A stretch of DNA of 64,000 nucleotides from Brienomyrus brachyistius (taxonomy: Eukaryota; Chordata; Actinopteri; Osteoglossiformes; Mormyridae): the NCBI RefSeq assembly GCF_023856365.1, contig NC_064548.1, positions 3,757,001 through 3,821,000 on the forward strand. The letters are read 5' to 3'. Under the pieces are notes generated by a model that saw only the letters and a program-made list of their open reading frames with translations, did not search any database and had not been told where the DNA came from. Below, piece after piece: positions 12,301-23,329 of the stretch. Both the position numbers and the translations under genes were made by a program. Each line of letters opens with the position of its first letter. Positions within the stretch are counted from its first letter, which is position 1.

Positions 12301-15300
12301 CTAACATTCTTGTCAACAAGTACTTTCCATGGCCCGGTTTAGCAGTTTTTTTCATGCCCTGGCAAGGAGAGTATAGTTTTTTTTACGCAATTCACCAAAC
12401 ACACCAGTGACATTGTCTCTGTCACTGAATTAACGGAGGACTGTTGGGCACTACAGTAAACAGGCAGCAACACTTATGCATAAACAGGGTAAAGATTCCA
12501 GTAAAATGCAGATGCACTAAAGTCTTACTGTAGCTGTTTATATTGAACTATATGGAATGATTATTACAACAGAATTTCGTGATTTAGTAAAATGTATTTC
12601 CATACTTGTAACTTAGTTTTGTACACCGGTGCAGCAAAGTTTGTGTTTACAAGAAACTTTAGCACACTTCTCTTTTCAAAGTCACAGATGTAAGTAAGTA
12701 CAAAACCATTGTGTCATGGGCACATGATGGACTGGTCATGTACGGCATTACCAGAATAAATAGTTAAATTAATTAAACCAATAACAAACAATTAAATAAT
12801 TAGATAAAAATCACAAGAACAATTTTCTCAATAAATTTATCCTCACATTCCATGTCATTATTATTCATTTATTGCCACATTATACAGTATATTTCATTAT
12901 TAATGCATACATTTATTTAATTTATAAATTCTGAATAATCCTTCCCTTGGTATCGAGTTATTTCACAAAATCCAAACCCAAGCTCCAAGATGACCTTGCA
13001 ATACACAGGTTTGGCTGTGTAGGATTCCTGAAGGCATGTGAATGGAGCAGTATTTTTATAGTTGGGCAAATCCAGCTGAAACAAAAGTCAAACAATTTTT
13101 GATTGGCTGTCATGGTTTTAGGTACACTGATCCCACCCAGTTGTCGCTCAGTGTCTGGCATTTATGGATTTACAGAACTTTGTGTGCGTCACAAAACTGT
13201 CAGAAATTACAGCATTCCAAGTGCACATATATTGAGTTTTTGCACTTGTAATCCTGATTGATAGCTGTATATTGAGTTTGTGCAGTAAGTGGCTCAGCGG
13301 GCTAAGTCTCAGTGCCTGTCATCAGAATAGGGCCCCAGCCTAAGCAGAAGGTCTGTGGGCCCTTGAGCAAGGCCCCTAACCCCCAGCTCCAGAGGTGTTG
13401 CACGTTAGCTGACACTGCTATGACCCCCAAGCTATGGAGAGTAACCAGGTTCCAGAGGTGCGAGGATTCAGTGCTAACTACTGCACCACCAAGACCCCCT
13501 GTTGTTGCAGCATGGCTTCAGAAAATATGTGCAAATGTTAAGTTGCAAATGACTTGAAAGTATGCGAAACCTTTTGTGAACACAAACTTTGCTGCACGCG
13601 TGTACAAAATTACAAGTACACAACCGTGGAATTCTGTCATATTCACTCCATAGAATTGTGCATAAGTGAGTTTGATGTGTTTTTGTAGACGTGTATTTCT
13701 TTTCTGTTTAAGACACTGTAGAGTCGTCACTGTGCATTGAGTCATGTGCTTGTGTTGTGCCTTGAGAACTTTCCTAGTCTTCTCTATGTCTGGCAGATGC
13801 TTCTCTGGTTTCTAATAGCATCCCTTGCCTTCCCCTTCCTCCCACAGGCGACCTGTCGAGGCGTGTCATGCCGGACCCGTACCTGGTTTCCGTGCATATC
13901 ATCACAGACCCCGGCACGGCCAAGCCACTGCAGCGTGCCGCCGATGCCGCCCTGTCATGGGTACACCCAGAGCTGCGGCTCCTCTGCGTGTCCGAGCGCG
14001 GGCCCGGCCAGTGCCACCCCAAGCGGGCCCCTGTTTCCAGTGGCAGCGTGGCCGTTCCCGTGCTGGCGATCGTCCTATTTCTCCGGGAGAGGCCAGCCGC
14101 ATGCCTCCATGGTGCACTGCAGTTCCCCCCCTGGTGCCACCACCACACGGAACGGCCAGAGGGACACCGCTCACCCCTGCCCCCTGCTGGTCTGGACTTG
14201 TTCACGCTTGGCCCAGGAACTCCACCATGGGCCGTGCGGCAGGTCCACTATGGCCGTGAGGTGGTGCGTCTGGCGGTGAGCTGCCGGCACGAGCACTTTG
14301 GAGACATGGTGCGCCTGTACAGTCTGCTGCTGCACCGCCGTCCGGCCCAAGCCACCAGCGCCTTCTGCTTCTTTGTGCTGTACTCCACCCCTGACATGGA
14401 GATCCAGCTGTCTCTCAAGAGGCTGCCACGCCGCCAGAGCCCCACCCCCACCGAGGTCGCCATCCTGGAGTTCCGTGTCCAGGACGTGGGGGCACTGGTG
14501 CCCCTGCTGCCCCGGCCGTGCACCCCCATCAGCGCAACACGCTGGCAGACCGAAGACTACGATGGTAACAAGATCTTGCTGCAGGTGAACGAAAGGCATC
14601 GAAACGTCATGAAGAAAGTAGAAGCAGTTTTACTGAAACCTTTCACAAATGCACTTAGGTTTTCCTGGGATTTCAGTCTGAAGTCCCTTAGGTACTGTTC
14701 TTCCCTCCTATGAAATATATATTGATGTGGTTCTTCCTAAGTTGTAGGAATGTGGCACGTCAGAAATTAAGTGCTTTTTTAAATTTGCTATAAAGCAACA
14801 AAAAGGTTTGATTGGGCCAAACAAGCTTGGTTTGTCATTTACATGATCAGGAATGATCTCCTGGAACATGTATGGTTACCTTCACTGTGCCAAAGTTACT
14901 GACCTTCTGCCTGCAGCTGTCACAGTCTGGCCATCAAAAGACAGCTACACTCAGTATGACAGCTTGCAGGAAAACATGAAACAGTGCCTGAGAAAGACAA
15001 TGGCAAGATTCAATCTGTTATGTCTGAGAGCCAAAGCCCATTGTGATAAGGATTATTCTGTTGTTGCCAAAAACAGCAGGCCTCCTGTCCATGGAGGACC
15101 TCCCTGGTGCCTGTTGGCTCCTCACCTTTGCCCATCATTACTTGCTTCACTTCTCAGACACCTTTTCCATTTAGCCATCTGTACCCCAAGGCTCCAGCCA
15201 TCTTCACAGAAGTCGCTGGTCTAACATCAGGTCCAACATCTTTAAACTTTACCTAAACTTAACACTGAGACACCCCCTGGGTCCTTAACCTATAAGCTTT

Positions 15301-17109
15301 CGCTCCATGAATCTGTTTCTTAATTTTTTGATTAAGGAAGAATATGTGAAAAGATACAAAGAGAAAAATGCATAGATATTACTTATCTAAGTTTAAACGC
15401 CCTCATGCACACAAAAACGGACAGATACTCAGATTTAAACACGTAGAATGCATTTACAGATACAAAAACACAGACAAGCAGCCACAGAGAGCACCGGGAC
15501 GCACAGAGGTGTCTGAGTGAGCAGGGATTTCTGTCAGCAGGAGCCCAACTAATTGATCGGGAAGTAAAGTGGAGATTAAAGCCCATGAGTGAGAAGCTGC
15601 TTAGTTCCTCAGGGAGCCTGGTTTACACTAGCAGAACACAGAGTGTAGGTAGGGACCTTCAGAGAAACGAGACACACTCCACAATCCAGCTCTTTGTAAA
15701 CTAGGCCACTTGGCCATTTCAAAAGTAGTTACTACACCTCAGATCACACTAAGATCTGCTTACTGAATATGTAAACAGCACACTCAGGTGGGGGGAGGTT
15801 GCTGGCTTACCCACTAAGCCACTTCGATCTTTTACTGCATTGCTTAGTAATTGATTTAACTCAGCTGGACTGTTCATTCTTCCTGTACCTACCCTGAGCT
15901 CCCGTGCACACACCCTAATGGAACCCCCCAACATTAAACCCGCCACATCACTCTACTTCTCTACGCCACAATCCCAATCCAGTCTCTAAATGGCTTTTTA
16001 CCATTTGAAGCTGAGATACTTGAAAATTTCAAGTCAGTCACCACTGGCAGTGCTGTCCATCTGATCTAAAGTGCTTCTAGATACAGGCATAAACACACTC
16101 GCATGCATACAACACAGAAAATAACAGGCACACAGAAAAATATTGTTACATAACACAAACACTTTGTCACAATCATTAGCACATCCATGAACAAACGCGT
16201 ATGTTAAACAAATGAAAACACACATATTCATAACACAAATATAATTGAATTGAATCCAGTAATTTTATATAGCGCCCTTTAAAGAATATGAACACAGCCC
16301 CCCCGATCCTGCTATGGGAGCTAACATGCTTTTGGCTGCAGGTTCCAGGCTCTGCCAGACACCGGAGGAGACACACATTAGTGCAGCTGCACAGCCTCCT
16401 GGATGGCTCCTGCCCTGCACTGGATGCCCCCCCCTCCGATCCTGAGCCTGTGCCCTTGCCCCAGGACACTCACGGTCCCCCATCCCAGAGGAGCTATTGC
16501 AGCCACCCACACGCCCCCCACCTCAGGAACCAGGCCCAGTCGCAGGCTTCTCTGCAGGACCTGCTGCCAGTTTATTGGGAGGAGGAATCCAGGCGTCATC
16601 GAGACCCAGGGGCTGCCAGGATGCGGCGGACGGGTCAGCGAACCCCCTCGCTCTTCTCCTTGTCCGTCACAGATGTATCCTTGCTTCCCTCATCCACCCC
16701 CCACTTCCCAGCTCCCTCCCGCTGCTCATTTGTGGCCCCTCCCTTCCGTCTTAATGTGGACATGCTTGTTGGCGCCGTTGAGACAGATGTGGACACGGGA
16801 CAGACACTGGACAGGTGGGGCACGCTAGACCTCTCTGTGGTGTCAGGCTACTCACACCCCCGGCCCTGTCCTCGGCCTGTCTCTGCGCCTCCTCTTGGCC
16901 CCGAGTCATCCCTCTTGGGTCAGTGTTATGGCCCCCATGATACATTGAGTCTCGTACCCTCTCGTTCCCCGGGCAGCATTTCCGCCTCCAGGCCAGCCTC
17001 CACCACGCCCCGGGCCCCAGACCCAGTGCCCAGCCGCACCTGCCCCCCACTCAGCAAATCACAGACTGGCACCCCACATACAGAGGAAGATCAGGAGTTC
17101 TACATCTGA
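3284..17109 (+). CDS. FAM124A: FAM124A, complete gene, 4 coding exons
   Basis: Coding exons: 3284-3339, 8870-8901, 13848-14584, 16342-17109. All junctions are GT-AG and phases agree (2,1,0), giving 530 aa, against about 546 aa for human FAM124A. The N-terminus has the acidic DSGAETGG-SDYS stretch typical of FAM124A. Exon 3 encodes nearly all of the conserved FAM124 domain (DPYLVSVHII near its start, then HYGREVVR, LEFRVQDVG and WQTEDYDGNKILLQ at its end). Exon 4 is a Ser/Pro-rich tail with a conserved DMLVGAVETDVDTG stretch and an EEDQEFYI terminus. The family has no well-established biochemical role and I assign none. FAM124B is the alternative paralogue, but SERPINE3, INTS6 and WDFY2 downstream fit the FAM124A locus. 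Exon 3 is markedly GC-rich compared with the surrounding introns. The start was chosen at 3284 because it has a strong context (G at -3, G at +4). An in-frame ATG at 3266 would add 6 residues. Confidence 0.9.
4570..4808 (+). mobile_element. 5'-truncated tRNA-derived SINE, plus strand
   Basis: Begins within the SINE body (TTTCCTCCGGGTACTCCGG) and continues through the 3' part to GGATAAGCGGTTTGGAAAAT and a GGAT/T-rich tail. It lies in FAM124A intron 1 and is close in sequence to the copy at 18115-18470. Confidence 0.85.
5868..6240 (+). repeat. 38-bp minisatellite, about 10 copies
   Basis: Units resemble CACCTCTGTGTTCCTGGAAC followed by ACCTCTACCAGCCTACTA, with substitutions but a constant period. 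It lies in FAM124A intron 1, immediately before an unrelated purine-rich array. All three plus-strand frames are open through part of it, so the ORFs there are repeat artefacts. Confidence 0.85.
6285..7870 (+). repeat. Purine-rich 31/37-bp minisatellite
   Basis: Units CCAAGAGGGAGAGAGAGACG followed by GGGCACTGAAA (31 bp) alternate with 37-bp forms carrying an extra ACTGGA/ACTGAA hexamer. The regular core is 6420-7710, with degenerate GGGAGA-rich flanks to about 8150. The plus strand is strongly purine-biased. Minus-strand ORFs of up to 312 codons (Ser/Leu/Pro-rich) are consequences of the repeat. Confidence 0.92.
8870..8901 (+). CDS. FAM124A: FAM124A coding exon 2 (32-nt micro-exon)
   Basis: Acceptor is TTTTTTTATTGCAG and donor is GTAAGT. 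The exon encodes SDYSRMSTAS, which matches the SDYSHMSSTSS region of vertebrate FAM124A and links exon 1 (phase 2) to exon 3 (phase 1). It is too short to be found by ORF length. It was placed from its splice sites and the conserved peptide. Confidence 0.85.
8902..13847 (+). other. FAM124A: FAM124A intron 2
   Basis: About 4.9 kb with no supported gene. Two pieces of a second SINE-like family are recognisable (near 9870-9960 and 13275-13500). A short inverted repeat around a tract near 10315-10340 is visible. Otherwise I see only unclassified AT-rich sequence. Confidence 0.6.
13275..13500 (+). mobile_element. SINE-like repeat, second family
   Basis: Starts with a tRNA-like promoter region (GTGGCTCAGCGGGCTAAGTC) and contains the fish SINE-type phrase GGGCCCTTGAGCAAGGCCCC, followed by TAACCCCCAGCTCCAGAG. 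A shorter piece of the same family lies at about 9880-9960. Boundaries are approximate. Confidence 0.5.
13848..14584 (+). CDS. FAM124A: FAM124A coding exon 3 (FAM124 domain)
   Basis: Residues 30-275. Acceptor follows a CT-rich tract (TTCCTCCCACAG). The exon ends in phase 0 at CTGCAG with donor GTGAAC. It holds the bulk of the FAM124 domain. Its high GC content produces long spurious ORFs in other frames. Confidence 0.93.
16342..17109 (+). CDS. FAM124A: FAM124A coding exon 4 and stop
   Basis: Residues 276-530, stop TGA at 17107-17109. Acceptor is TTTTGGCTGCAG. The exon encodes a Pro/Ser/Arg-rich, probably disordered tail with a short block (DMLVGAVETDVDTG) that is conserved in the family and an acidic-aromatic C-terminus. 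Confidence 0.9.
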   Translation, partial: VPGSARHRRRHTLVQLHSLLDGSCPALDAPPSDPEPVPLPQDTHGPPSQRSYCSHPHAPHLRNQAQSQASLQDLLPVYWEEESRRHRDPGAARMRRTGQRTPSLFSLSVTDVSLLPSSTPHFPAPSRCSFVAPPFRLNVDMLVGAVETDVDTGQTLDRWGTLDLSVVSGYSHPRPCPRPVSAPPLGPESSLLGQCYGPHDTLSLVPSRSPGSISASRPASTTPRAPDPVPSRTCPPLSKSQTGTPHTEEDQEFYI

Positions 17110-17470
17110 ATGGGGATGAATGGCACATTCTGACCCCTGGGAAGAGTACAAAGATTTTACCCTGTTCAGTTTAGTAGTGGAGTCAGTTAAAGAACACTCT
17201 TAGGCCTGCATCTGTGAGGTATATTATTAATATGACCATTAAAAGTATTTGTATAAGGAAGTTCAGTATTTTTATGATTGTTATTGCTGTTGTTTTTGTC
17301 AAGATCAATTTGATCATAGTCCCTATATAATTTAAAAATGTGCTGAGACACTTCCTTTAGGTGAAGACAGGTCAGTCTACCTGAAGTGGTTAACAGAGTT
17401 CAGTCTTAATCCCAGAATGCATGACTGCAGAGAGCAGAAAACATTAACAAAATAAAGAGTGCAGGATGCC
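17110..17470 (+). terminator. FAM124A: FAM124A 3'UTR with polyadenylation signal
   Basis: AT-rich sequence after the stop. A canonical AATAAA lies at 17451-17456 and an ATTAAA variant near 17238. The site of cleavage is inferred to be within about 30 bases after 17456. Confidence 0.5.
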
Positions 17471-17980
17471 TGCATCCATAAATTTTTAAGATAAATATTT
17501 GTAAGCTGCACAGCAAATCCCCATTGCTGATTCATACCAGTCCAGCTACTGCAATTTTTTTTTATTTATTTTTTTTTTGTAAATCTGCATCTCCCTCTAG
17601 TGGAAGAATAGTGTGAAAATTTGTGTTCATGTCCTTTTTTATAAATGGCATAACTAAATGAACAATGGCCAGGTCCATTCCAGTTTCTGTGAATTCCGGG
17701 GGTTCATTTAGAAATGTATGCATGTGTTTTTTTACATTTTAAAATACATTTAATGTCACTAAGTTTTATATAAATCCTGGAAAATGATCATAGCACTCGG
17801 CAAAAAAAAAACTCTCACACAGTGGAACTTTCATTTTATCTTTGTTCATTTTTATTTTCCTAACAAAAGGACAGAAAATGTTTCCATCCATCAGTTCATT
17901 TTATGAAATTGCTCATGTGCCAGTAAAGGGTGTTGGTGGTGGGGTGGGGGGTGTCCTCCTAAGTCTATATTACTCTATAT

Positions 17981-18733
17981 CAGTGGTTCTCAACCTTTTT
18001 TGCACTATGACCCAATTTTTACCATGACAGCTCAGATCCTGTTTGAAGTTCAGCTTTAAATGAATGCTATGATCAAGCAACACTCTGCAATTTACACCAA
18101 TTAATGCGTATCTCGGGGCGGCATGGTGGTGCAGTGGTTAGCACTGTTGCCTCACACCTCTGGGACCCGGGTTCGAGTCTCCGCCTGGGTCACATGTGTG
18201 CGGAGTTTGCATGTTCTCCCCATGTCGTCGTGGGGTTTCCTCCGGGTACTCCGGTTTCCCCCCACAGTCCAAAAACATGCTGAGGCTAATTGGAGTCGCT
18301 AAATTGCCCATAGGTGTGAATGTGTGAGTGGATGGTGTGTGAGTGTGCCCTGCGATGGGCTGGCCCCCCATCCTGGGTTGTTCCCTGCCTCGTGCCCATT
18401 GCTTCCGGGATAGGCTCCGGACCCCCCGCGACCCAATAGGATAAGCGGTTTGGAAAATGGATGGATGGATAATGCGTATCTCCAAAATCTGATTGGATGT
18501 GCACGTGAATTAAGCATCTGTGGTTTGGCTTCTTGGATTGGTTGAGTGTTCACTTGTTTTATACTAAGCATTTGCAGACCTAAGACCCGTTTATATAGGT
18601 TAATTCAAGGACTGAGGCTGGGAAATCTGATTGTGGATCAGCATCAGAGCTTGCTGGCTTTAAAATGCATACAACCCTTTCAAAACTTGTTGCGACCCAA
18701 ATATGGGTAGCGACCCAGGGTTGCGAAGTGCTG
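17981..18733 (+). mobile_element. hAT-like MITE, split by a SINE
   Basis: Left end CAGTGGTTCTCAACC at 17981 and right end GGGTTGCGAAGTGCTG ending at 18733 are imperfect inverted repeats. Flanking 8-mers CTCTATAT and GTCTATAT form a near-perfect target duplication. Removing the inserted SINE and its duplication leaves about 385 bp, without coding capacity. The family recurs in reverse at 220-730. Confidence 0.75.
18115..18470 (+). mobile_element. Full-length tRNA-derived SINE with 12-bp target-site duplication
   Basis: The tRNA-like head has an A box (TGGTGCAGTGG, 18127-18137) and a B box (GGTTCGAGTCT, 18170-18180). The body carries GGAGTTTGCATGTTCTCCCC and the tail is GGATGGAT. Identical 12-mers AATGCGTATCTC at 18103-18114 and 18471-18482 are the target duplication. 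The insertion lies inside the hAT-like MITE and is therefore younger. Confidence 0.93.
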
Positions 18734-18786
18734 GTCTATATCAGCTGGATGCCAGTTCACCTGTTGCTGTGTGTTTTTCTGTATTA

Positions 18787-19430
18787 GGCCAGGCTCGCCC
18801 TATACTGGAGAGGAGGGTGAGATCGATAGTAGAATCTCGGATTCAGGAGGAACAATGCGGTTTTCGTCCTGGCTGTGGGTCACTGGACCAGCTTTATACC
18901 CTTATGAGGGTACTGGAGGGGGCCTGGGAGTTTGCCTATACAGTCTACATGTGTTTTGTGGACTTGGAAAAGGCTTATGAACGGCTTCTCCGAGGTGCTC
19001 TGTGGGGGGTGCATTGCGAGTATGGGGTTCAGGGCCCACTTTTGTGGGTGATTCGGTCCCTGTATGAACGGAGCAGAAGTTTGGTCCGCATTGCCAGTAA
19101 TAAGTCAGACATGTTCCCAGTGTGGGTTGGGCTCTGCCAGGGCTGCTCTTTGTCATCGGTCCTGTTTATAATATTTATAGACAGGATTTCTAGGCACAGC
19201 TGGGGTTTTGAGGGTGTCTGGTTTGGTGGCCTCAGGATTGCCTCGCTGCTTTTTGCAGATAACGTCGTCCTGTTGGCTTCATCTGCTGGGGACCTCCAGC
19301 GTGCTCTGGGGTGTTTTGCAGCCAAGTTTGAAGCAGCAGGGATGAGGATTAGGGAGGGAGGTCTGGGTATCTCTCCTGAAGTTGCTACCCCCGCGACCTG
19401 AACCCCGGATAAGCGGATGGTAATGGATGA
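18787..19430 (+). pseudogene. Dead Rex3-like (RTE clade) LINE fragment
   Basis: Encodes part of a reverse transcriptase: QEEQCGFRPG, VYMCFVDLEKAYER, then QGCSLSSVLF. It is collinear with the longer copy at 35407-38530. The catalytic FADD motif reads FADN. After GMRI the sequence jumps to the extreme 3' end, so several hundred bases are deleted. It ends in GGATAAGCGGATGGTAATGG, a decayed GATG-type tail. It has no 5' half. It is inactive. Confidence 0.85.
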
Positions 19431-22400
19431 TCACACTCATGATGACTTTCCTTTACACAAGGAACAACAAGAGACCAACCCTGGAATTTATAACCAAATC
19501 CGATAATGTTCTCTATCCTGACACCAGCTATGGGGCCCGTGACCCTGGCCAAGGACCAGTAAGAGCTGGTTCCATGGAAACCGAAGAATTCCTGAGTGGC
19601 TCCTCATCTTCTTTTCCACATGTAACCTTCAATGTCATTATCGTCAGTCAGTATGTTACATATTCATGGAGAGGTGAGCTTTGCGGTGTTGATGTCATCA
19701 ACAGCCAATCAGGGGACAGTATTGGGTAAATCAACTTCAGAACAATCTTATTGTGACTCCAAATGTGGTAGCAGGCTGAGAGACTCCTGCCTATCAAATG
19801 TCCCGTCTATCAAATGTCCGACTTCAGCAGGTAGGTCAATTGGCGTGATTTACAGCCTTGAGACCACAAGAGTGAAATCTCTTCTTACTCAAGATTTTAG
19901 AAGATGAATGTTTGTAAATTATGGTGGCATAGTGGGTACCATGGTCCCCTCATACCCCCGGGGAACAGCGTTCAAGTCTCTGCCCTGGTTTCATGTGTAT
20001 GGAGTTTGTATGTTCTTCCCATGTCAGGGGATTCCTTCAGGTTCTCTGGTTGAATTGGTGTTGCCAAATTCAATTAATTGCATGTGAGTGTACCTTGTGA
20101 TGGGTTGCTGCCCCATTCTGGGATGTTCCATGCCTTGTACCTGTTGTTTTTGTCCATATCGCCACGAGCCTGCATAGGACCAGGTGGTATGGAAAATGAA
20201 TAACTGACATTAGTTAGACCACTGATGATCCAAACAGTGGTTTATCTAATTAGCTAAGTAAGTGTAGATTTTTGTATTTCCACAGTCCTGACTATAGTCA
20301 GAAACCATTTTTTTTGGACACTCCCTTTGGTCAGAACCTAGTAGCCAACCCCCCCCCCCCCCAGGACTTCCGCTTCTGGAAAGGGCTGCTAGCACCTAAT
20401 CCCAGCGTACCTGGCAGCCCAAAGCACTGTGCACCACTAATCCACCCCTCGGGGGCTTGGGTGTGGAAGTAGGTCACTAAGGGTTAGCTTCCGCTAATTA
20501 ATGTCCTTCATTTGTCTTGCTTTAATGAGTCTGTGTTTTTCTCTGGCAGCAAAAGAAGGTAAGCATCCTTTGCTACAGCTAATTGTGTTGTTACATTTGG
20601 TAATTTCAGTACCAATTCCAATACATGCCCTCCAAGCCACCTGCCATGTCCCACATGCCTCAGGCCTCCATTCACAAGCCCCTCATGGTCTTTGATGGCT
20701 ACAGTGCTGCGGGCTGTTTACCAGTCTGACTCCTCTAGTCAAACTGGGCACTCAGCATGAGGTCACCATGGTTTGTACTAGCAGCTTCCCAGCTACATAA
20801 CCAATTTAATGTTTTACCTTGAACCCCAAACTTCGACCATCCTTCCGGCATTCCTCAACCGCACGGAAACTTTGCGTTACCTTGCGTTACCCCAAGATCC
20901 CCAAATAAAAAGAACCAGAAATGATCCGATACCCATTGCACATGCTATCACCATCTGTAACAGAGTGGTCTTGGAGGACAGATTCCAGATGTGTATCTTT
21001 AGTACCACATCCAGAACTTCAGGGTGTCCAAAGGCAGTGAATAATAATCATCATGCCTGTCCCATGTGTCATGTCAAGCACCTACCATAAACCATGTACA
21101 GGATGTCAAAGGTCACTTCTAGGTCAAATGAACTGTGGTGAGAACAGTATCAGAGTAAGATGCTGGTGGGCAAGGTCTATATTCAGCTTTAACTGCTAGC
21201 AGCTATATTAGCATAGAATGTATTAATAGAGAAAAAACTGATGAAGGGCTTGAGAGGAAAGAAAACCTGAACGCCATTTAAAAGACCTTTGTTCACTGAA
21301 TAGATGTTATATTTGGTATCTGTGGTCCAGGATTCACAATGCTGATTTTAAACCTCTCTTAAAACATATCAGTCAGGATCAGGGCTGTAAAGACTGTCCA
21401 ATCGGACCTCAGGCTAGGATTTCTTATGCCTGTTTCTCTGTTTCACTGTTATGAGTGTTTCTCAAGGTCTCTCCAGTCTCGACCTGCACGATTTCTGGAA
21501 TCTGGAAGCCAGAGCACATTCCCTTCTGCCATGGATGCTTTGGGTTCTGACTCACAGACATTATTAAGATTAAGATTAATTTTATCGATCCCAGGGGGGA
21601 ATTCAGGCATACAGGAGCAAGAACACTGTAGCGCTGAGGAATGTACACACAGTGCAAAACAGACAATGTACAAATGCACCAGGCTGCACATAGTGCAAAC
21701 AAAGTAAATGTAGTGCAATCGGATTTTAAAAACGGCACATACAAAATATTATGAAAAGGGAATATTGTCACACTATAGTATTATTATTTGATACGGGACG
21801 GGATTTTACGATCGGAGGTATGCTTCTCCCCGCCTGGCCCCGTGGAGCCCCGTGGAGCACCCGCCGCCAGGGATTCTGATCCAGTGGTACGGACATCGCC
21901 GACAGAGATCGCAAACACTGGCCATCCCCCTTTCAACGCGGTTTATTGACTTAACATGCCTCACTAAATGCCACAAAAATATCGGGCAAGGGAAAAGGAG
22001 TGTCGACCGGGACGAACGAAAGCACAGTGACAGGGAGTGCGATATCAACTGAGGCAGACAAGAGGGTAAAATGGTTAAAACATTACCTGTTACTTAACGT
22101 ATCTATCAAATTTAATTAGACATTTGTGGGGAAAGATGTTCATGTGTATTTTTATTCTGTCAGGGTAAAGGACTGGGACGTTTCCATCCTGGAGTGTGCA
22201 GATGAATTTTATGATGTTGTTGATCAATTAGAGTAATACTGTGGTTAATTTTATAGTAAAATGTGAAATATTAAATTCTATAGCCTAATTAGATCTGGAA
22301 CAATTTCACTTTATGTTAGCTGTGTGTGTGTGTGTATACACACACACACACTTTAGCAATACATTCTTTTAGTAATGTACTAAATGCAACTTTAGTCTTC

Positions 22401-22511
22401 ACTTAATCTGAAGTTTTCCTGGTGCCCTGCGTCGGGGGAGAGCTAGCTGATTTAAACTGCTAGTAAATTTACACAGTAAGCGGGTTACTACCGTACCTGG
22501 TATTGCGCTAA
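19431..22511. other. FAM124A-SERPINE3 intergenic region, mostly unclassified
   Basis: No supported gene. It contains a diverged SINE at about 19918-20205, a C-rich homopolymer near 20350, a LINE-3'-end-like segment near 21565-21720 (TTAATTTTATCGATCCCAGG), a CpG-containing segment at 21790-22070 that could be a 5' non-coding exon or promoter of SERPINE3, and a (TG)n-TATA-(CA)n palindrome at 22321-22351. Confidence 0.5.
19918..20205 (+). mobile_element. Diverged tRNA-derived SINE, plus strand
   Basis: Collinear with the SINE at 18115-18470 (ATGGTGGCATAGTGGGTACC head, GGAGTTTGTATGTTCTTCCC, GGATGTTCCATGCCTTGTAC, GGTATGGAAAATGAAT tail) but heavily mutated. Confidence 0.7.
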
Positions 22512-22514
22512 TTA

Positions 22515-22930
22515 AAGGGTTTTCCACCGCACCAGGTACCGAACTTTTGGTGGGCCTACTTCGAGAAAATACAACAAAATTACATCGCTAGGACAACATG
22601 CTATATGCGTGCTGTATTAGTATATCTAACAAAATACTTTTTCATTTCTTGTCATGCCATCCGTATCTGGCACTTTTTTAGGTCCATTTTAAAACGCTGA
22701 GGCAGCGTTTGTATTGTGTTTTATTGGCAGGCTATTTGCGTAAACAATCAACAAAAGATAGCGTTTGAAGTCCCACCCCAAAGTACGAAAGTACCAAAGA
22801 AGCACCCCAGTTTGTTTGGCACTTTCAGTACTGGAACTGTTTGGTATTGGTACTTGAAGTCAATGGAATAGCGGAAGTACCGAAAGTACCGTACCACAAC
22901 TACCTTATTTGGTGCGGTCGAAAAGCGCCG
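22515..22930. mobile_element. Candidate PIF/Harbinger-type MITE
   Basis: The left end, with TTTTCCACCGCACC, is inverted at the right end, GGTGCGGTCGAAAAGCGCCG. TTA trinucleotides flank both ends (22512-22514 and 22931-22933), as expected for Harbinger-type insertion. It is 416 bp with no transposase. The superfamily call is an inference from the duplication length. Confidence 0.5.
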
Positions 22931-23329
22931 TTAGTAGCAAAGACAATGGAGCAGGTTAAAAGTGCAGACACAGTTATTTACAGAGCAATACGTATTTCAG
23001 TGGTTAAAGAATTGCCAAAATGGTGCAGGTTATAGTCTCAGGGGAGAAATAATTATCTAACATTGTACCATAATATAAGTAAATAAAACCTCAGCTCATA
23101 TGACATCCACCAGTGTTCACCCAGTTACCGCACATAGGGATAAGCTACGAATATAATGTTGCTTCACACGTCACGTTCTTCTGCTCAGAAATGAGTAATG
23201 ATATTTTGTGTTAATTTGATTTACAGCGAACCTTCTCCACAACCACCCTGTCACCACAGAAACTGTGCACCCTCCACAGACACCGTGACCCCTGGCTGTA
23301 GTGCCTTGCATCGTGTCCCTCGTGCTGCC

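Noticed and set aside
13774..14599. Several overlapping ORFs on both strands near 14 kb
   Set aside because: They are shadows of the GC-rich FAM124A exon 3. Only the frame joining exons 2 and 4 with correct phase is kept.
18127..18180. tRNA gene
   Set aside because: A and B boxes are present, but they belong to a SINE head. The acceptor stem does not close and a SINE body follows.
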